Part shown: positions 1 to 13,409 of the stretch, piece by piece
Numbering within the stretch: the first letter of the stretch is position 1
How the letters are laid out: every line of letters begins with the position of its first letter
NCBI GenBank assembly: GCA_013400975.1
Contig: WBMZ01003252.1
Location: forward strand, 16,865 to 80,864
Length of the DNA stretch: 64,000 nucleotides
Direction: 5' to 3'
Origin: Atrichornis clamosus
Lineage: Eukaryota; Chordata; Aves; Passeriformes; Menuridae
Program-made: the position numbers and the translations under genes
The notes under the pieces: generated by a model
The model's database searches: none
What the model was told of the DNA's origin: nothing
What the model saw: the letters and a program-made list of their open reading frames with translations, nothing else

Positions 1-1010
1 GCTATCAATATTCTCTACCATCTGGGAGTCAATCACCTTTTGAGACAGCTATAGGGTTTATCTTATGAAGCACTGCCACCAATGTTTGGATGCATAACCC
101 CTTTGATGAAGGTGGTCCTTGAGGTGTACTGGCAAGGGTGCCTCGTGCACCTACACACACAGAGAGAGGGGAGACTGGCTTGGCAGCCTCTTAGGTAGGG
201 TTGGCCCTGGAAAAATAAAGCTCAGAATAAATACATGGAGAAATTTTCAGATGCCACTATTTGCAGTCGGAGCCAATGTTAAAGCAATTTGGACAAGAGT
301 GAGCTCCAAACCACATGCCCATTCCCTGAAATAACAGGCTCCTGTTGCCACCACCACGAGAAATACTCGCTGCCCAGGAAAGGTGGGTACCAAGCCATAC
401 AAACTTGCAATAGACACACCAGTTGCCAAACATGAAAAGTGAAACGAAAGCAGATTCACAGATTAACCCTAATAAAGGAAGAAGGGTATTACATACATCA
501 AGGGCAAGTCCTACTCAGGAATGTAGTTATACTCCAGAAAAAAAAAGCACCGCATCTTTAAATAACTGTGCGAGGTAGATAAAGAGTTGGAGCTGTGCCA
601 AGGTAAAAGTTGTAAAACTGGATTGATTTTTGCTACAGCTTGCTAAGGGCTCCCTAGAGCGAGGATGCAATGTTCAAATATAATAATTGATAGCCTGAAA
701 AAAATATTTCTGATAAGTGTGCAAATGTAACAGAGAGCCCTGTCAGAGATGAAGCAAGCTTTTGTGTCCCAGCTAACCTGAATACTGGGGTGACCCAGAT
801 TTGCTGTTCCTTTCCCTGATTGCAGTCACATCCTTCAGCAGGAAAGAAAATGGGCCTGGGCTTTGAACAGGGTATTTTGTTAAGTGCTGTCGTGGAAAAG
901 TAATTACTCAACAGCCAGACCAGTGCATATGTAGGGGGAGGGCTCTGGGGAAGGAGGGAATTCACATTCATTAATAGCACCCCAGCAATCCCTAAGGGAA
1001 GAGGAGTTAG
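1..1010. other. Non-coding, partly conserved-looking sequence
   Basis: This is unique sequence with no repeat I recognise. The parts at about 240-480 and 654-1000 are complex and balanced in base use, with short ORFs on the minus strand that match no family. The stretch around 890-930 holds a TAATTA core inside a GTAATTACT palindromic context, a homeodomain-type site. Both parts could be conserved non-coding elements, but that is a judgement of texture only. A (CA)/(GA) patch at 152-170 is too short to be called a microsatellite. Confidence 0.2.
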
Positions 1011-1500
1011 TGCTAATTTAACCTCTTTTCAGCCTTCACCTTAGTATGGTGACCACCTCAAGCTCTGTGTATATGTGTATAAATTGCTTAAGATTCAATT
1101 GAACACATTAAGTTTTAAAAAGGATTTAAGTGAAAATTTTCAATAGCTTCTGAAAGGGGATAATTTATTAGCTCTGAGTAAATTAAAATCTCAAGCAGGG
1201 GTAAAGACTTTAGAGATTACTTTAATACATTTTATATGCTTTCAACAGAAATGTTCCTTTAAATGGTCCAAAAATCAGCTAATTTTGTCCTATTTAGTAA
1301 ATTACCTCCTAAGGCTCTAATGTTACAGATTACAATTGCTAAAAAAAGTTATGCCTTATCAAATAAGAATAAACTGCATTTTTATAGGTTTAAATATAAC
1401 ACTTTTTTATTGGGTTTTTTTGTTTATTTGTTTGATTGTTTTCATAATTCAGGCTGGTAAAATGCTGCGTTAAAATAATGCCAAGAAGGGAGTGTATCTT
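1011..1500. other. AT-rich unique sequence, nothing recognised
   Basis: This AT-rich sequence holds short T- and A-runs, notably T-rich DNA at 1400-1440. I see no gene, splice-site pair or repeat family on either strand. Confidence 0.3.
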
Positions 1501-2095
1501 TTACATTCTTGTTAGGTCAGATAATAACGCAACAGAATGTCATGGCTCCATCTCCCATATACCATACTAGCAATTTAGAGTCTATTTTGTCCTTGAGATC
1601 AGACATATGATCAAATTACTCTGGTTAACTGTCTCAATAAATGCCTGTGCAAATGTTCTTAGCCCATGGCACATTCTGAGTAATTTGGCTTGGGTTAGCC
1701 CCTTTTCACTGCAGGCTAACGTATGTCACATTATCTTGTATTTGTAGTGGACAGTTACTGCAGCCTTGTTGATGTGTGGTAACATGCTGTGCTGAGCCTG
1801 TTTGATTATGACTGAATCCTGAATTTGTCTATGAAACCACTGGTTTCCAGGTTTAAGGTCTCTTTGGGAAGGATGACAGGAAAAACATTGGCTCTGAACA
1901 AAAGCCATGTACATCCATTCTTTACACGGTCAACAGGCTGCCTTTCAAGTTATTTCCTTTATGGCAAGAAACCATACTGCCTGCTCAGCAGAGAAGCTGG
2001 CTTGGCTTTAGGCAGCTTTATGGCTATCAGCAGCTGGGAAGCCAATGACTACATTTCAAAACTAAAAATCAGTTTACACAGGGAAAAGGTTTAGA
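1501..2095. promoter_or_regulatory. Candidate conserved non-coding element
   Basis: This segment of about 600 bp is free of simple repeats, with balanced composition and many TGTCA, CATATG and TGACAG-like words. A plus-strand open frame (1825-2094) crosses it but has no recognisable domain. No exon boundaries fit. The texture resembles vertebrate conserved non-coding sequence, but conservation itself cannot be tested here. Confidence 0.2.
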
Positions 2096-4019
2096 ATTAC
2101 TGTTCTTGCAAATCACAGAAGTCTATATATATGTTCTATACATCACTGCCTTAAAGTTGTTTCTGCTGCTGGTGAATATGTCTGTGGTAATAAATTTAGC
2201 AGTGACAGAAGTGGGACTGAAACTTGACTGTTCATTTTGGAAAGGTTGATTGGTGTCTGACAGGATTTTGTCCTGGTCAAGCTGCTGGTCTTTAAACTGT
2301 TCCTGGGAAGGGTTTGGAAAGTAGCAGAGATTTGGGTGGTGGAGGTGGGGAGGTGTTGAAACTAGCCAGTCCTACTCAAAAGGAAAGAGTGTGAATGAGT
2401 GTCACTCCATGCCAGTTTACCTCAGAATGAAAAATGGCCCCAAACCCATTTATTTTATTAATGTTAATGCAACCTAACTTACAAAAAGGGGTCAAAGAAT
2501 TAGTCAGGTGATAAGTATCTGGTGAGGAGAAAATGCTTTCAAAGTCTGATGAAAGTAAGATGGGGACGTTGACAGTAAGTCATGATGGGGTAAGGAATAG
2601 AGTGTAATGAGAAGAATAGAAAGAAGGAAGGCTGAATGCATAGATTATAAGGACGCAATCAGGCTGCAAAAGAAGAAAGAGCCTTGAGCAGAAATAATGG
2701 AAAGTATTACTGCATCAGATACTGAAAGGGGAGACTTTAAGAGCCTAAGCTACAAAATAAGGTACTAGTGGTTATTGAACAAGAAAAGGAAAATAAAGTT
2801 GGAAAGAGGAATTTGTATTCAGGATTTTTTTTAGTTACAAGAAATAGGTCAAGCAAGGCCCTCCTTTGGATGGATATCCAGATCCATACACCTATCTGCG
2901 TGGACATATGTGTGCAACAGATTTTAAGACTGAGTTACCTAAAAAGAGTGACTTTTGGGGCTTGGATCAATTAGGATCTTCAAGAATTTAAAGGAAAATA
3001 AGTTTCTTTTCATGATAGGATTATGGAGAAGGCAGGAACAAATGTAGTTTGGCAACTGTGTTATGTTGCTCAGGAAAGGGGTAGTTACACTTTTATTCAT
3101 AGTTTTATGTGTCTGTAGCACTTGTCCACACATGCAATATGATTGCTATTGGTATTCAGAGGGGCTACAGAGTTTTAATTGTTCATTGTTTCAGGATCAA
3201 ATTTGTCCATTACCACAGTAAGCACAAAATCCAGCAATGACCTGAACAAAAAGTAAGCATTCAGCAATTCTTATAAAAGAGCTAAAAAAAAGACCTCATG
3301 TGTGGGCAGACCAGATGCATCTTCAGTTGTCTGCAAAGACATATCCTTGTGCCTAATGATTTAGTCCTATAAGACAGGTGAGACAATTTTTGAAACAAGT
3401 CCCTAGAGCCCTGAGACTAATGAAGTCTGGCTTCCTGTGAATCTGTTTCACAACTGTTGTATTTTGGTTTCTAAAAGGTCCCAGATCTGACAGAAGCTTT
3501 CTACAGGTTTAGTCGCTTATGAACTCATTCTCCACTGCAGATTTTCCCATCTGAGAAGGTGCAAATCTCCCTTCCCCAGAGCATTTAAGGGGTTTCTTCT
3601 TTTGTGCCTGGATTCCTATAAAGCTTTGAGTACTGAAACATCTCTTATATCTCAGCACTCTGTCAAATTTAACAGCGCCAGTGAGGTCAGAGGATCGACA
3701 GAGGATACAGACAGGGATAGGAATTATTTTCTAGCCAAAACAGTAACTTATTAATTGTCATGACTGTACTTTGGTCATAAAATGTCCCATGCTGGGCTAG
3801 TCCAGTGCTGAGCCTACTCCAATACATTACCTCTGCTTACGCATATCTTTTACTAGTGCTCATCGCCTACTTAGTCTGAGAGTAAAGTCTTGTCAACTGA
3901 AAAATAATATGCAAAACCACTAGTCATATTCTTTTCTTGAAAGAGTCCTTTTTTACCTCTTTGTCTCATGTCCTTTGTGATTTCCACAAACATTTTTGAA
4001 TTCTCTCTGTCTTGTGGTG
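2096..4019. other. Unique non-coding sequence
   Basis: No gene or known repeat was recognised. A G-rich patch (GGTGGTGGAGGTGGGGAGG, near 2336-2354) and a purine-rich stretch at about 2500-2790 stand out mildly. The latter might be a very old transposon remnant, but I could not align it to CR1 from memory. Confidence 0.25.
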
Positions 4020-4047
4020 CTTTCTTTTTTTTCTTTTTTTTTTTTTT
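4020..4047. repeat. Poly-T / pyrimidine tract
   Basis: This is a 28-base pyrimidine run, almost all T with three C. It is followed directly by ACAG, so it looks like a splice acceptor, but no plausible exon with a donor follows. It is most simply a low-complexity tract. Confidence 0.8.
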
Positions 4048-5069
4048 ACAGAGAATGCCTCTTGAAAAGAGGGTGGTTCCCCCAAAGGTGCTATTCCACT
4101 GTCATATGATGACATTATAATACTTTCCATATTATTGTTTTCTTTTATTATTTTGTTCTTTGATGCCTTCTGGAACGCTAAATCTCTTTCAGCAAATAGC
4201 TGCACCACAGCAGCAACCAGCACTTCTCCCTTGCAGAAAGTACTTTCATTAACTTAGACTCACTGCTCTTTAAACTCAGAGATCTCAGTAGTTCAAATGA
4301 TTCCTCTTTCAAGATACCTCAACCTGCATTCATTGAATTTCCCCTGCTACCCCACTGTCCTTTCACCTCACTTCCTTCAATTTCTCCAGAGCTCTCTGTA
4401 AATTTCTTTAGTGTTGATCAGCCTTTGTGATACACCTAAGCATGGTCAACTCAGTGCTTACACAGATTTTATGTCACTAGCTTTCAGAAAAATATCAGTG
4501 ATAACATACACCTTTAGATTATCCCAGTATTAATCACTTTTTTTACCACTGGAAAATGGAGCAGTTTCTGCTTTGTGATGTCCTGATTTTAACCCAGAGT
4601 ACTGGTAACATGGTGTTACCTTTTTCAAAATTTCCTATGGGAAACTTGCAAAACTACTTTTAGTAAACCAAATACATTAGATCAATCCCATTTTTTTAAT
4701 CTCAAATTTTGCTGAAGCACTCGAGGAATGCTAGAAGAAAAGAGTGATAGATTATCCATTATCAAGTCATGCTGCTTTGTTCCAATCATATCATAGCTAA
4801 GTGTTTTACACATTAGCATTACAATCAGTGAAGGTCCTTGGGAGATTATTTCGAGATATGACTAACTTTAAACACCGAACTTGTACCCTTGAAGCCAGTG
4901 TCCTATTTACATGCTTTAAATTTAGTGTTGTGCTGAAGCCTGGACCAGCAGAGTTGCAGTCCTTAGGCAGTGAACATTTCCTCTTCAATTTATTTTTTTT
5001 TTTAATGAGAGATTGAGTCTTTTTGCTAGCAGCTGCCTCAGATAATTCTTAAATCTTGTGGAGATTTAG
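4048..5069. other. Unique non-coding sequence
   Basis: AT-rich DNA with a pyrimidine-rich portion at 4230-4460. No exon, RNA gene or transposon was recognised. Confidence 0.3.
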
Positions 5070-5400
5070 TAGTGACAGATATTTCTGACAATCGGAGAGG
5101 CCACGGCTATTCAGGGTTGGAGCCAGAACTGAATTTTACCTTACTGAGAAGTGGTCCAGTACAGGATGGAGAAGGGAAGGGAGATGCACTGAAAAGACTG
5201 TGGTGCCTGAGCTTGTTCTGCAAGGTGGTCCCTAAAGCTGCAGCCTCGTGCAGAGGAGAGGAGCAACCAGCAAGCTGTCCCTCCTGGAGCACTGGCACAG
5301 ACTCAGGAGCCAGTAATGCCATCCCACAACTCCAGTAGTCTGCTGTGCCAGCGCAATGCCTGCTCTTGCTTATGCCTTGAGCAGCCAGGCACTCAACTCT
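5070..5400. other. GC-richer segment with short ORFs, function unknown
   Basis: This stretch is clearly richer in G and C than its flanks and carries overlapping ORFs on both strands (88 codons plus, 71 codons minus). The open frames are what one expects where TAA/TAG/TGA are rarer. No protein family, start context or splice pair supports a gene. It could be a decayed interspersed repeat or a CpG-poor regulatory element. Confidence 0.2.
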
Positions 5401-7399
5401 TCAGTAGAAACATGAGAAGGCTTTCAACATTCCAACACTTGGATAAATCCCTTCAAATCTCTTAATAATTTTTGCTTTCTCTGGGTCCAAACCTCTCATT
5501 TCAGTTCTTTTATTTATTTTACCACCTTCAACTGCTATGACCTGATGTGTTTTCATCAGCGCAGTTAGCAGATCACACAGCTAGATCCAAGCACATCTCA
5601 CAGTGTCTTTCTAGCCAACTCAGTCCTTCAGTTCTTCCTTTCTTTCCCTCTTTTCCTCTCTCCCATCCCCAAATCTTGACCATCACTATGTTTTTTGGTG
5701 ATTTTATGTTCTCTGGCATCCTGGTTCTTGCTTTTGGGCAAAGACTAGTCACTGCCTTTAGTTCTCACATGTTGGATTCTCGAGAGTCAGATGAATCCTG
5801 GAATGTATTGTGAACTTTTAACCCCATAAAATCAAGAGATTGATTTGAAAGAAAGTAGTGACTGCATTAAAATAACTGAATAAAGATATACTTGAACATA
5901 TGGGAAGGTATGTTATAGAAGGCATGAACATTTAAGGCCCAACGCGCCAGTACTGGAGACTTAGAGACTGAGTTTGCAGAATGTTGATAAGATCCTTTAA
6001 TTTATTTTTTTACTGAATTTACTCTCCAATTCTAGCTAGGATTTCACTGTAGTAATACAAATTTCATATTGACCCTTTAAAATTATTCACTGACCACTTT
6101 TCACACTTGTTTTATGAAACAGTCAAAACATTTTTCATTCCTGCTCTTAAAAATTTTTGGATCTGTAAATAGAAACATTTATTTTTATCTTCTATCAACT
6201 ATAAGAAGCCTTCAAGCTGGAACACATATTGTGCACTGACTACAAGAAGTACCAAAGAACAGAAATGTCAAATAAACCTAGTATTTCAAGAGACAGAGTC
6301 TACCATTAATATATTCTTGTGCAAGAGTCTTTCTCATGGTCATAGCCACTAGGAATGTGTCTGAATAGCAAAAGAGAAAGGGTGAAATCTCATTAATTTC
6401 AGTGGGGACAAGATTTTAGCCAATTTGCTTGTTGCTATAAATCCAACCTTACGAGGACTTCTAATATGTTGCTTTAAACACATTCAAAGCTGATGCAACT
6501 TTTTTTCACAGTATTTTTTCCCAGATGTTTGTGTATCTAACAATATCCCTAAAATGGTGCTATGTTAATACCTCCGACAGTTTTGATTTTTTGAAAGTAG
6601 AATCTAATTTTAGAAAACCATTAGATAAGTTAGAGTGAAAGATTCACCAAGTAAATGGTACTTTATAAATCTTCTTGTCTAGATGGATGAATTAAATACA
6701 AGTGTCTGGTTTTATTTTTACTTGATAAGCATTGAGACTACCATGAATCCCAAATGGATATTTTTGAGAACAATGAGATAAACTCCATCTAATTGCAATA
6801 TTTTGAATTTTTTTGCTGCTTACTGAAGATACGTAGCATATGAGCTTTTATCTAGATGACCTGATTCTCAAATTCCAAACACTGAGGACTGGAAAGTAAG
6901 GCAAGAGCTAAAGATAAATAATTTTTTTTTTTTTAAATCTGCATTTATTTGAGCTATGGATGAATAAAATATAGGGCACATAAAAGTGACAGTACCTTCT
7001 AGGCTAGTAGATTGCACAATCTGGACTTTCACAGCTACAGTATTTTCTCAGGCATGTGCTACACTAAGAATACTAAAAATATACAGATTTAAAAGGTGAT
7101 GCTGACAGAACATCTAAGTAATGATAAAATACTCAATACCCATGAATTACATCTTCCAAAGTGTCTTGAAACTAAGCACAAAAGCCTTCACTCTCTACTC
7201 ATATTGATGTAAATTGGAGGGAACTTTCTGGGGTGAAAACTCAACTATATAGATATCCACAGTACAACTGATGAGTGGGTGGTGGCAAGCTTGAATTGAT
7301 AGAACCTTTAAATTCCTGGCTGCAGTTATAAAATTATGTCTATTCAATTTTGTCTTTGAGAAACTATTAATAAAGACACAAATATCCAGGTGGCAGAGC
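5401..7399. other. Unique AT-rich sequence
   Basis: Two kilobases without a recognisable gene or repeat. A short pyrimidine-rich run (about 5625-5685) and an A/T run at 6919-6935 are low complexity only. Confidence 0.3.
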
Positions 7400-7423
7400 T
7401 GAATTCCTGAATTCCTGAATTCT
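7400..7423 (+). repeat. Three-copy 8-bp tandem repeat TGAATTCC
   Basis: Three head-to-tail copies of TGAATTCC (the last ends in T). Each unit contains an EcoRI-type palindrome GAATTC. This is a minor tandem duplication and does not extend further. Confidence 0.9.
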
Positions 7424-8755
7424 TTCCCTTTTGATGTCCTATCTAGTAGAGAATGCAAAGACAAAAGCTAAAATTTGTGTTGCTTCATTAAAACAGAAAA
7501 AGACATGTGAAGATAAGTCCACTGGAATTTGCTATATTAAGAACAGACAGGAACCAGTTCAGACATAGGAATTTGGATCCTCTATCATGTTGGTTTGCCC
7601 ATTATTCCCTGTTTTCAGACATATTTTCAGCAGTCTTTGCACTGTCATGCCAAACTCTATAGTGTGCCACATGTGTGTTCACTTCCATGATATAACACCC
7701 ACCAGCCTTGTTGGCTCCAACACAACCCTCTCTTGATGTCAGACTCTTTGAACCGAAAAAAAGAGACGCTTTAGGGTCATGTAGACATTGTATAGGGTCT
7801 AGAGGAGAGCCAGGGCCAAGACCTGTCGCTTCACAGGCCCCACCTGCTCTGGACAGGATTAAATCTGAAGCAACGTATAAGCCAGTCAGCTGGTGTCACA
7901 CAGACTATCACCTACAGTTTCTAGAGGATGATATTTTTTACCTGTTTTCAGGTTCTAAACTAAAATCAAGAATACTTTGATGGGCTGGAAAGTTAATGCA
8001 AATAGTGGGATAAGAATATGGTCTGACTCAGTTTTATTGTAATATAGTTCCACTTCCTGTAAAATACAAGGCAAATGGCACTTGGACGGTAAAAAAGATG
8101 ACCAGGCTTGTCATTACCGTAAGACAATTGTAAAACTGTTAGCACTGAGAGAAAAAGAAGCATTCAGAATCTGGACAGGGTCCCAGCTGAGTGTAACACT
8201 GTTTTGGAGCCATGTTTGTTACTGAACTTACCCTTCCTACTTTTTTTACAGAGTCTCTGACCCCCATGACATATCAGTGTAGTTAGATGAACAATCAAGT
8301 TAATTCATGCTAGCTAACAAGCTTGATGCAATTTATGCATTTTTAATGTAGAATACTTCCACTAACCATCACTAATAACATCCTCTTCATTACAGGAGAG
8401 CAAGGCTCCTCCTGTGTTAGTTATGCCTAGAATTAGATTTCATCTCACATAACTTTAGCTGTCAAGTTTAAGCCACTCACCACAGTATTCCTTTGTAGTC
8501 ACTGGAAAGAGATAGACATCTCCAAAGGGCGATTCCTTCCATCTCTCTTCGATACCTGTCTACGGATGGGATGAATCACCCTCTGGAGGTGCTTCTCTCT
8601 CTTCATTGCCTAGAGATGGAGTCAAGCTGATTTTAACTTATAGACATCTAACAGAGACTTCTAACTTATAGATAGTGAAAGTGGAATGAATCCCACCTTC
8701 AGCATGTATTTTAAGTAGTTCTCTGCTTGGTGTAAAGAGGATTGAAAGAAGATTT
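7424..8755. other. Unique non-coding sequence with a spaced direct repeat
   Basis: No gene was recognised. The part at 7700-7980 is GC-richer, with a 90-codon plus-strand ORF of no known family. An 11-bp direct repeat TAACTTATAGA occurs at 8634-8644 and 8662-8672, probably a small duplication. Confidence 0.3.
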
Positions 8756-8960
8756 CTCTAAGTGCGAGCATGATTTTGTTGCTGCTGGTTGGAATGCTCT
8801 GCTTTCTTCTCTTGCCTCCCTGAGACGCTGACAGCTCTGATGTTAATAATGGAGCACCAGCCAGGCTTCAGCGATTTGCAGAAAAAAGGCAAGTTATGTA
8901 ATTTTTTTTAGGTAATAGCTGCAGTCTGGGAAGAATTGGCCTGAAACTGTCTGAAGCTGG
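8756..8960. promoter_or_regulatory. Candidate conserved non-coding element
   Basis: About 200 bp of complex sequence ending in T- and A-runs. It holds GTTAATAATGG and GACAGCTCTGA-like words (TALE and homeodomain-type motifs) and a local CpG. There is no splice pair or ORF. The call is an inference from texture alone. Confidence 0.2.
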
Positions 8961-9500
8961 GAGAATCTTCCATGTTAAATAGTTTAATTTCAGGATAATA
9001 TATCCATGACTTGCATTAAAAAAAAAAATCTAACCTATTTCATTTGCTGTATTAAGTAACTGCATTTGTTCCTAATATTCTTAATTATGTCAATTTGAAA
9101 ATTTCAGCACTTCAATTTCAAGTGTGAATTTAGGGAGAAAGTTTGGCAATCTACTACTTTCATATTTTAGTTGAAAAAGCACCTCACCTTGTGTGGTGAT
9201 AAAATAACATTTCATGAATTCAAGATTTTTTGATGTGGATAAATAAAATGGCTTCATGATCTATCATTTGATGCTTTCCCAGCACTTATCCATGGCCTAA
9301 GTTCATGGTGTTGCCAAGACTTGTAATTGAATCATGCATTTTGCAGCAATCAGTATTTTTAGTGACTTAGCTTCAAAAATCCTGTTATTACCTGATAATC
9401 ACTGTTTTTATTAAAGAAAAAAAAAGAAAAGAATCCTAAGGATATGGATTGCAGAAGAAAGTTCAAAAATATGAACTGCAAAATCTTAAATCCAGATGAT
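8961..9500. other. AT-rich unique sequence
   Basis: AT-rich, with an A-run near 9018-9028 and another A/G-rich run at 9415-9432. Nothing else was recognised. Confidence 0.3.
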
Positions 9501-9890
9501 AGAAAGTGAAAAGAAGTCCTCTGGAGGTAGGCAAGGATGCCCTGTCTGGCACAACACTCAAATCTTCAAAGTGTTTCTACCTGGAATCGTTTCAGAATAG
9601 CTACTCTGCATTAAGACAACCCACAACACTATATACCTTATTCTGGAATAATTTTTATATAAGCTATCATCCTAAATTGCCTGCCACAGACAGCTTGGTT
9701 AACAACCTAATCAATGTTTGCCTCAATACATTATTTAGAATCATTAACAATAGAAAAGAAAGGCTAATGGCCATCTATGCAGGGCTGTGCACGGAAACAT
9801 GTGCAGCACTTTTTGGGAAGGAAACTTGGGACTTCCAATGTGAAAATTTCCTTGGGTTAACTAAGAACAGGTTTTAAAATCAATGCAGTT
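9501..9890 (+). promoter_or_regulatory. Candidate conserved element containing a 123-codon ORF
   Basis: A 123-codon plus-strand frame (9506-9877) is one of the longest in the window. It starts with ATG but has no upstream promoter or splice evidence, no signal peptide, no recognisable domain, and codon use that follows the local AT-rich composition. The DNA itself is complex and repeat-free, with AATCAATG and ATCATTAACAAT words typical of TALE/homeobox binding segments. I favour a conserved non-coding element over a gene. An unknown exon cannot be excluded. Confidence 0.25.
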
Positions 9891-11240
9891 AAAATAGTGA
9901 AATAGGTAGTGTCAGCTCTTTTAAATCAATATAATCCTGACAGAGCTTGGTTTAACTTATACTGTGTTAAAAACAAACCAAAATAAACTGCCTGTAACCC
10001 AACATTAATGTGTCTACACAGAGTTTGTACTGAAGTAATGAAACTGATTTTAAATTCATTTAAGTCAAAACAGTGCTAGAACTGCTTACAAACAGAATTT
10101 TAACTGGAAAATGATTTATTAAATATAGATAATGCAGCCAGTGTGGTGGATATGAGAGAGAAGGAAATCAGGATCTGGACATAATGAAAAAACTGAATGG
10201 GTATGTCCAGGCAGTATTGTGCAATATTCAGAGACATAAATAAAGGGAAGAATATTTAGACTGTAGCCAGTTCCCTTCATTATATAAGGTCCCAACACAT
10301 AAATATGCATTGCTAGATACACAGGCAGATGGCATAAATATGGCAAAAAGGATGGAAGTTTAAAGTGGATGCGTGGGGAAATGGTCTAAACCAGAATAAA
10401 GGGCTCATGTCCTTAATGGAAAAGAAGCAAGAATGCCACTTGGAATACTACCATGGAAACAAATACAAGCAAATACAGCAGAAATATATTACCACCCTAT
10501 AATTTTTTCCTCTCAACTTTTCAAAGGTCTTCACGTGTTAAAATTCTGGAGGGGAAAGAAAATGCAAAGAGCTTTTTCTAGTATTGTTTGAGATTGCCTT
10601 TTTTTTAGACAAGAACTGTTTTTCTATCTAGAGTCCCTCAAAAAATGAAGATATCCTCAGCACAAAATAAAAACTGGTCATGAAAAATATAAATGCTCTT
10701 TCAACTTGAGAAGGGAATCACTTCATAATTTACACTATCTCTACTTGAAAAGAGAACAACTTCACTACTCATGAGTTATTGGTTTTCCCCTCTTCATTAA
10801 GCATTCCTTGTCTGTGTTTCTATCTATTTAGTGCATGTTCTTCACACTCCCTTGTCAATGCCCTTAGATACAAGGGATATATTTGAGACTTAGTGCACAA
10901 AGAACTTTCATTTTAATACACAGCAAATTAGAGGCACTGCACAAGTATGTACATGTGGTGTACCAGAATATTAACATCTAAAGTGGACTCATCCTCCTTG
11001 TATAATCTTTTGCCCACATCCCAACACGGTTTTCTAAGATTTTCTAATCAATTAATTTATCTCTTGAAGGGAATGCTTTGCTGAATTTACCTGTGATGAT
11101 ATATGTAAAAAATGAAATCTGAAGTGTTGTTATTGTTGACAGGAAGCTGAGTGACAAGAATTGCGTACAGCATAGACAGAAAAGTGCTTGCACTGTAAAA
11201 TTTTCTGTGCCTCTAAACAAAGACAAGAACAGGTATAACT
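9891..11240. other. Unique non-coding sequence
   Basis: No gene or repeat family recognised. Short ORFs on the minus strand (near 10119-10346 and 11044-11226) lack any domain or splice support. Confidence 0.3.
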
Positions 11241-12330
11241 AGCCTGATACTGTTTAGTTATGTAACAGATTGAGGGTCTGGGTTTTAGTCACTGAAAATG
11301 TGATAAACAACGTTGTGCATTAATGCAGAAAACAGATTGAGCTTTTTAATGGTACATCAAATAAGACTTTATTAGCATCTATTAGGTTCAACCCAAAGCC
11401 CGGGAAATAGCATTAATGAGCATCATATATCAGGCTGTCTGTTATTAGATAACATTATCCCTTAAAACTAGCAAGTCATATAGTACTTTATACTTTTTAC
11501 CTTTATCTTTAGAATTAGCTGCTCACATCCTCTCCTGTTACACTGGCCTTACTATTAGTAATAGTGAACCAATTTATAAACCCATTAGTGACACTTTTTC
11601 CCGAAGATAAAAACAGTCAAAATTATCTGGCAGCAATTAATCTTAATGGCTGTATGCAGTAAACAGCAATGGGCTAATTCCAGCTCTGTCAGCCCCATCA
11701 AACAATCCCACATTAGGCAGCTTTTCACTGATCCATTAAGCATATTCAGAACAACAACAAATTCAATGCTGAAGGCATATGCACTAAACATTACAACAGT
11801 GATCTTCTGAAGCCATCATTATCTCTTAAATAGTACTTCCCCCATGTATTATCATTATGCTGTACATTAGAAATACTTTGATTAAACTCCCTTAATTCAT
11901 AACAGCCAGCTGCAGACCATTTATGCAGTTAATCTCAACACAACAGCTATTGAGGAAATATAACAAATGAAGGCTGTAAACTGGAAGTCATTACTATAAA
12001 AGATACTGGTTTCCTAGCCCTCGTAGTGCAAAGTGCATGGCAAGATTGTACTTCAGAATGACAGTAATGCAGACAGAAACAACTAATGTCTTTCCACATA
12101 TCCTGCAACATATGCAGCAGGAGTTGCAGCTGAAAAGGTGTGTGCAGGAGTGCCCTGACAAACTGTCAGCGTGAGTGGCAAAAACATCGAGGATCCCCAT
12201 GTTCACAGGACCAAAATATCACATCAGATCCAGCATGCAAACTGTAGCCTTTCCATGGTTTTGCTGGCTTCATTTGGAGCACACTGTAATTTGTCTCTAT
12301 GAAAGAACAACTCCGATTCCTTCCTCTGTG
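11241..12330. promoter_or_regulatory. Candidate cluster of conserved non-coding elements (homeodomain-site rich)
   Basis: About 1.1 kb of repeat-free sequence densely sown with ATTA/TAAT cores, for example CAATTAATCTTAATGG at 11634-11649 and CATTAATGAGCATC near 11411-11424. Further CTTAATTCAT and TGATTAAA-type words follow downstream. It also has AGCTG E-box-like words and almost no low-complexity sequence. This is the look of long vertebrate developmental enhancers. Short ORFs across it have no domains. The call rests on texture and motif density; a multi-species alignment would decide it. Confidence 0.35.
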
Positions 12331-13409
12331 AAGCTCCAGTAAGTAGCAATGACACTTTGAAAGACTGTAGACCTTTAGTTTTCTTTCCTACAAGTAATAG
12401 CTGTTTTGAGAATTTTTATTAGACTGTTTTCTCTTTAAGGTATAATGAATACGGTGTGGCAAGAAAATTTGCATAAAACTTTCCATGGTGATGTAAACAA
12501 AACAATATTATCAGAACGGGAAGGAAAACAGTAGCTAATTTATATTTCCACTCTGACCTGAAATTCACATGAGATATTCTCATTTAATAACATGAAAATG
12601 TTAAATAGATAAAAGTTGATGGTATTTTCTTAAGTTTTCATCAGATGTATTCCATAAAAAATATGTATTAAAAATACACTCAGAGGTATTCAGGGTGCAT
12701 GTTAAGGAAAAAACAGGAGCTAAATTTGTGTTAAAAATCTAGATTGTACCTTTTATTAATTAAAAAATACCTCAAGAAATCTGTGGGATTTGGGTACAAA
12801 AAACACTTTCACAAATTCTTTACTTGTCAAGTGTAAAGAAACCATAAAAATATTAGTGAATAAGGTCTATGTGTTTTACAGTTCTTCACTATATATAAAT
12901 AGTTTATTTGATTTTAAAGATATAAACCACAGACACAGTGTCTATGTTGCAATGAAGTGATCAAATAAATAAAACTTCAATTTGGCATGAGCCTAGCTGC
13001 CAGTTCTGATTTTAGTTCCAGTTCATAAGTCCAACTCACTCAAAAGTGGAATGCAAAACCTCCGCAGCACCTTCAGGAGCTGCACTGAGGAGCAGGAAAA
13101 GGTATGCAAGAGGCAACAACACTGTCTAGAAGGCCAGAAGAATCACCTTCCTGATATTTGGATAAAATCAAGGTGAAAATTCTCACTACAAGTCCAGTTT
13201 CATACTTCCACTGCTTTCTGAAGGTCATGCACTGCTGGAATATATGAGGCTGTAGCTCTCCACCCACTTATGTGGGGAGGCAGACCTGCATACCGTGGTA
13301 GATGTGTACCACCTCTGCAGACAACACACTTAAAGAGTGAATTTTGCAATGATGTAATCCACCCCAACCACAGACCTTTTACAGACTATCATAGTATTCT
13401 CCCTTTCAG
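12331..13409. other. Unique non-coding sequence
   Basis: AT-rich to about 12990, then slightly GC-richer. No coding exon is supported. A minus-strand ORF at 13073-13267 has no known homology. Confidence 0.3.

Noticed and set aside
4020..4051. Poly-T tract followed by ACAG as a splice acceptor
   Set aside because: No donor or convincing open frame follows within exon distance.
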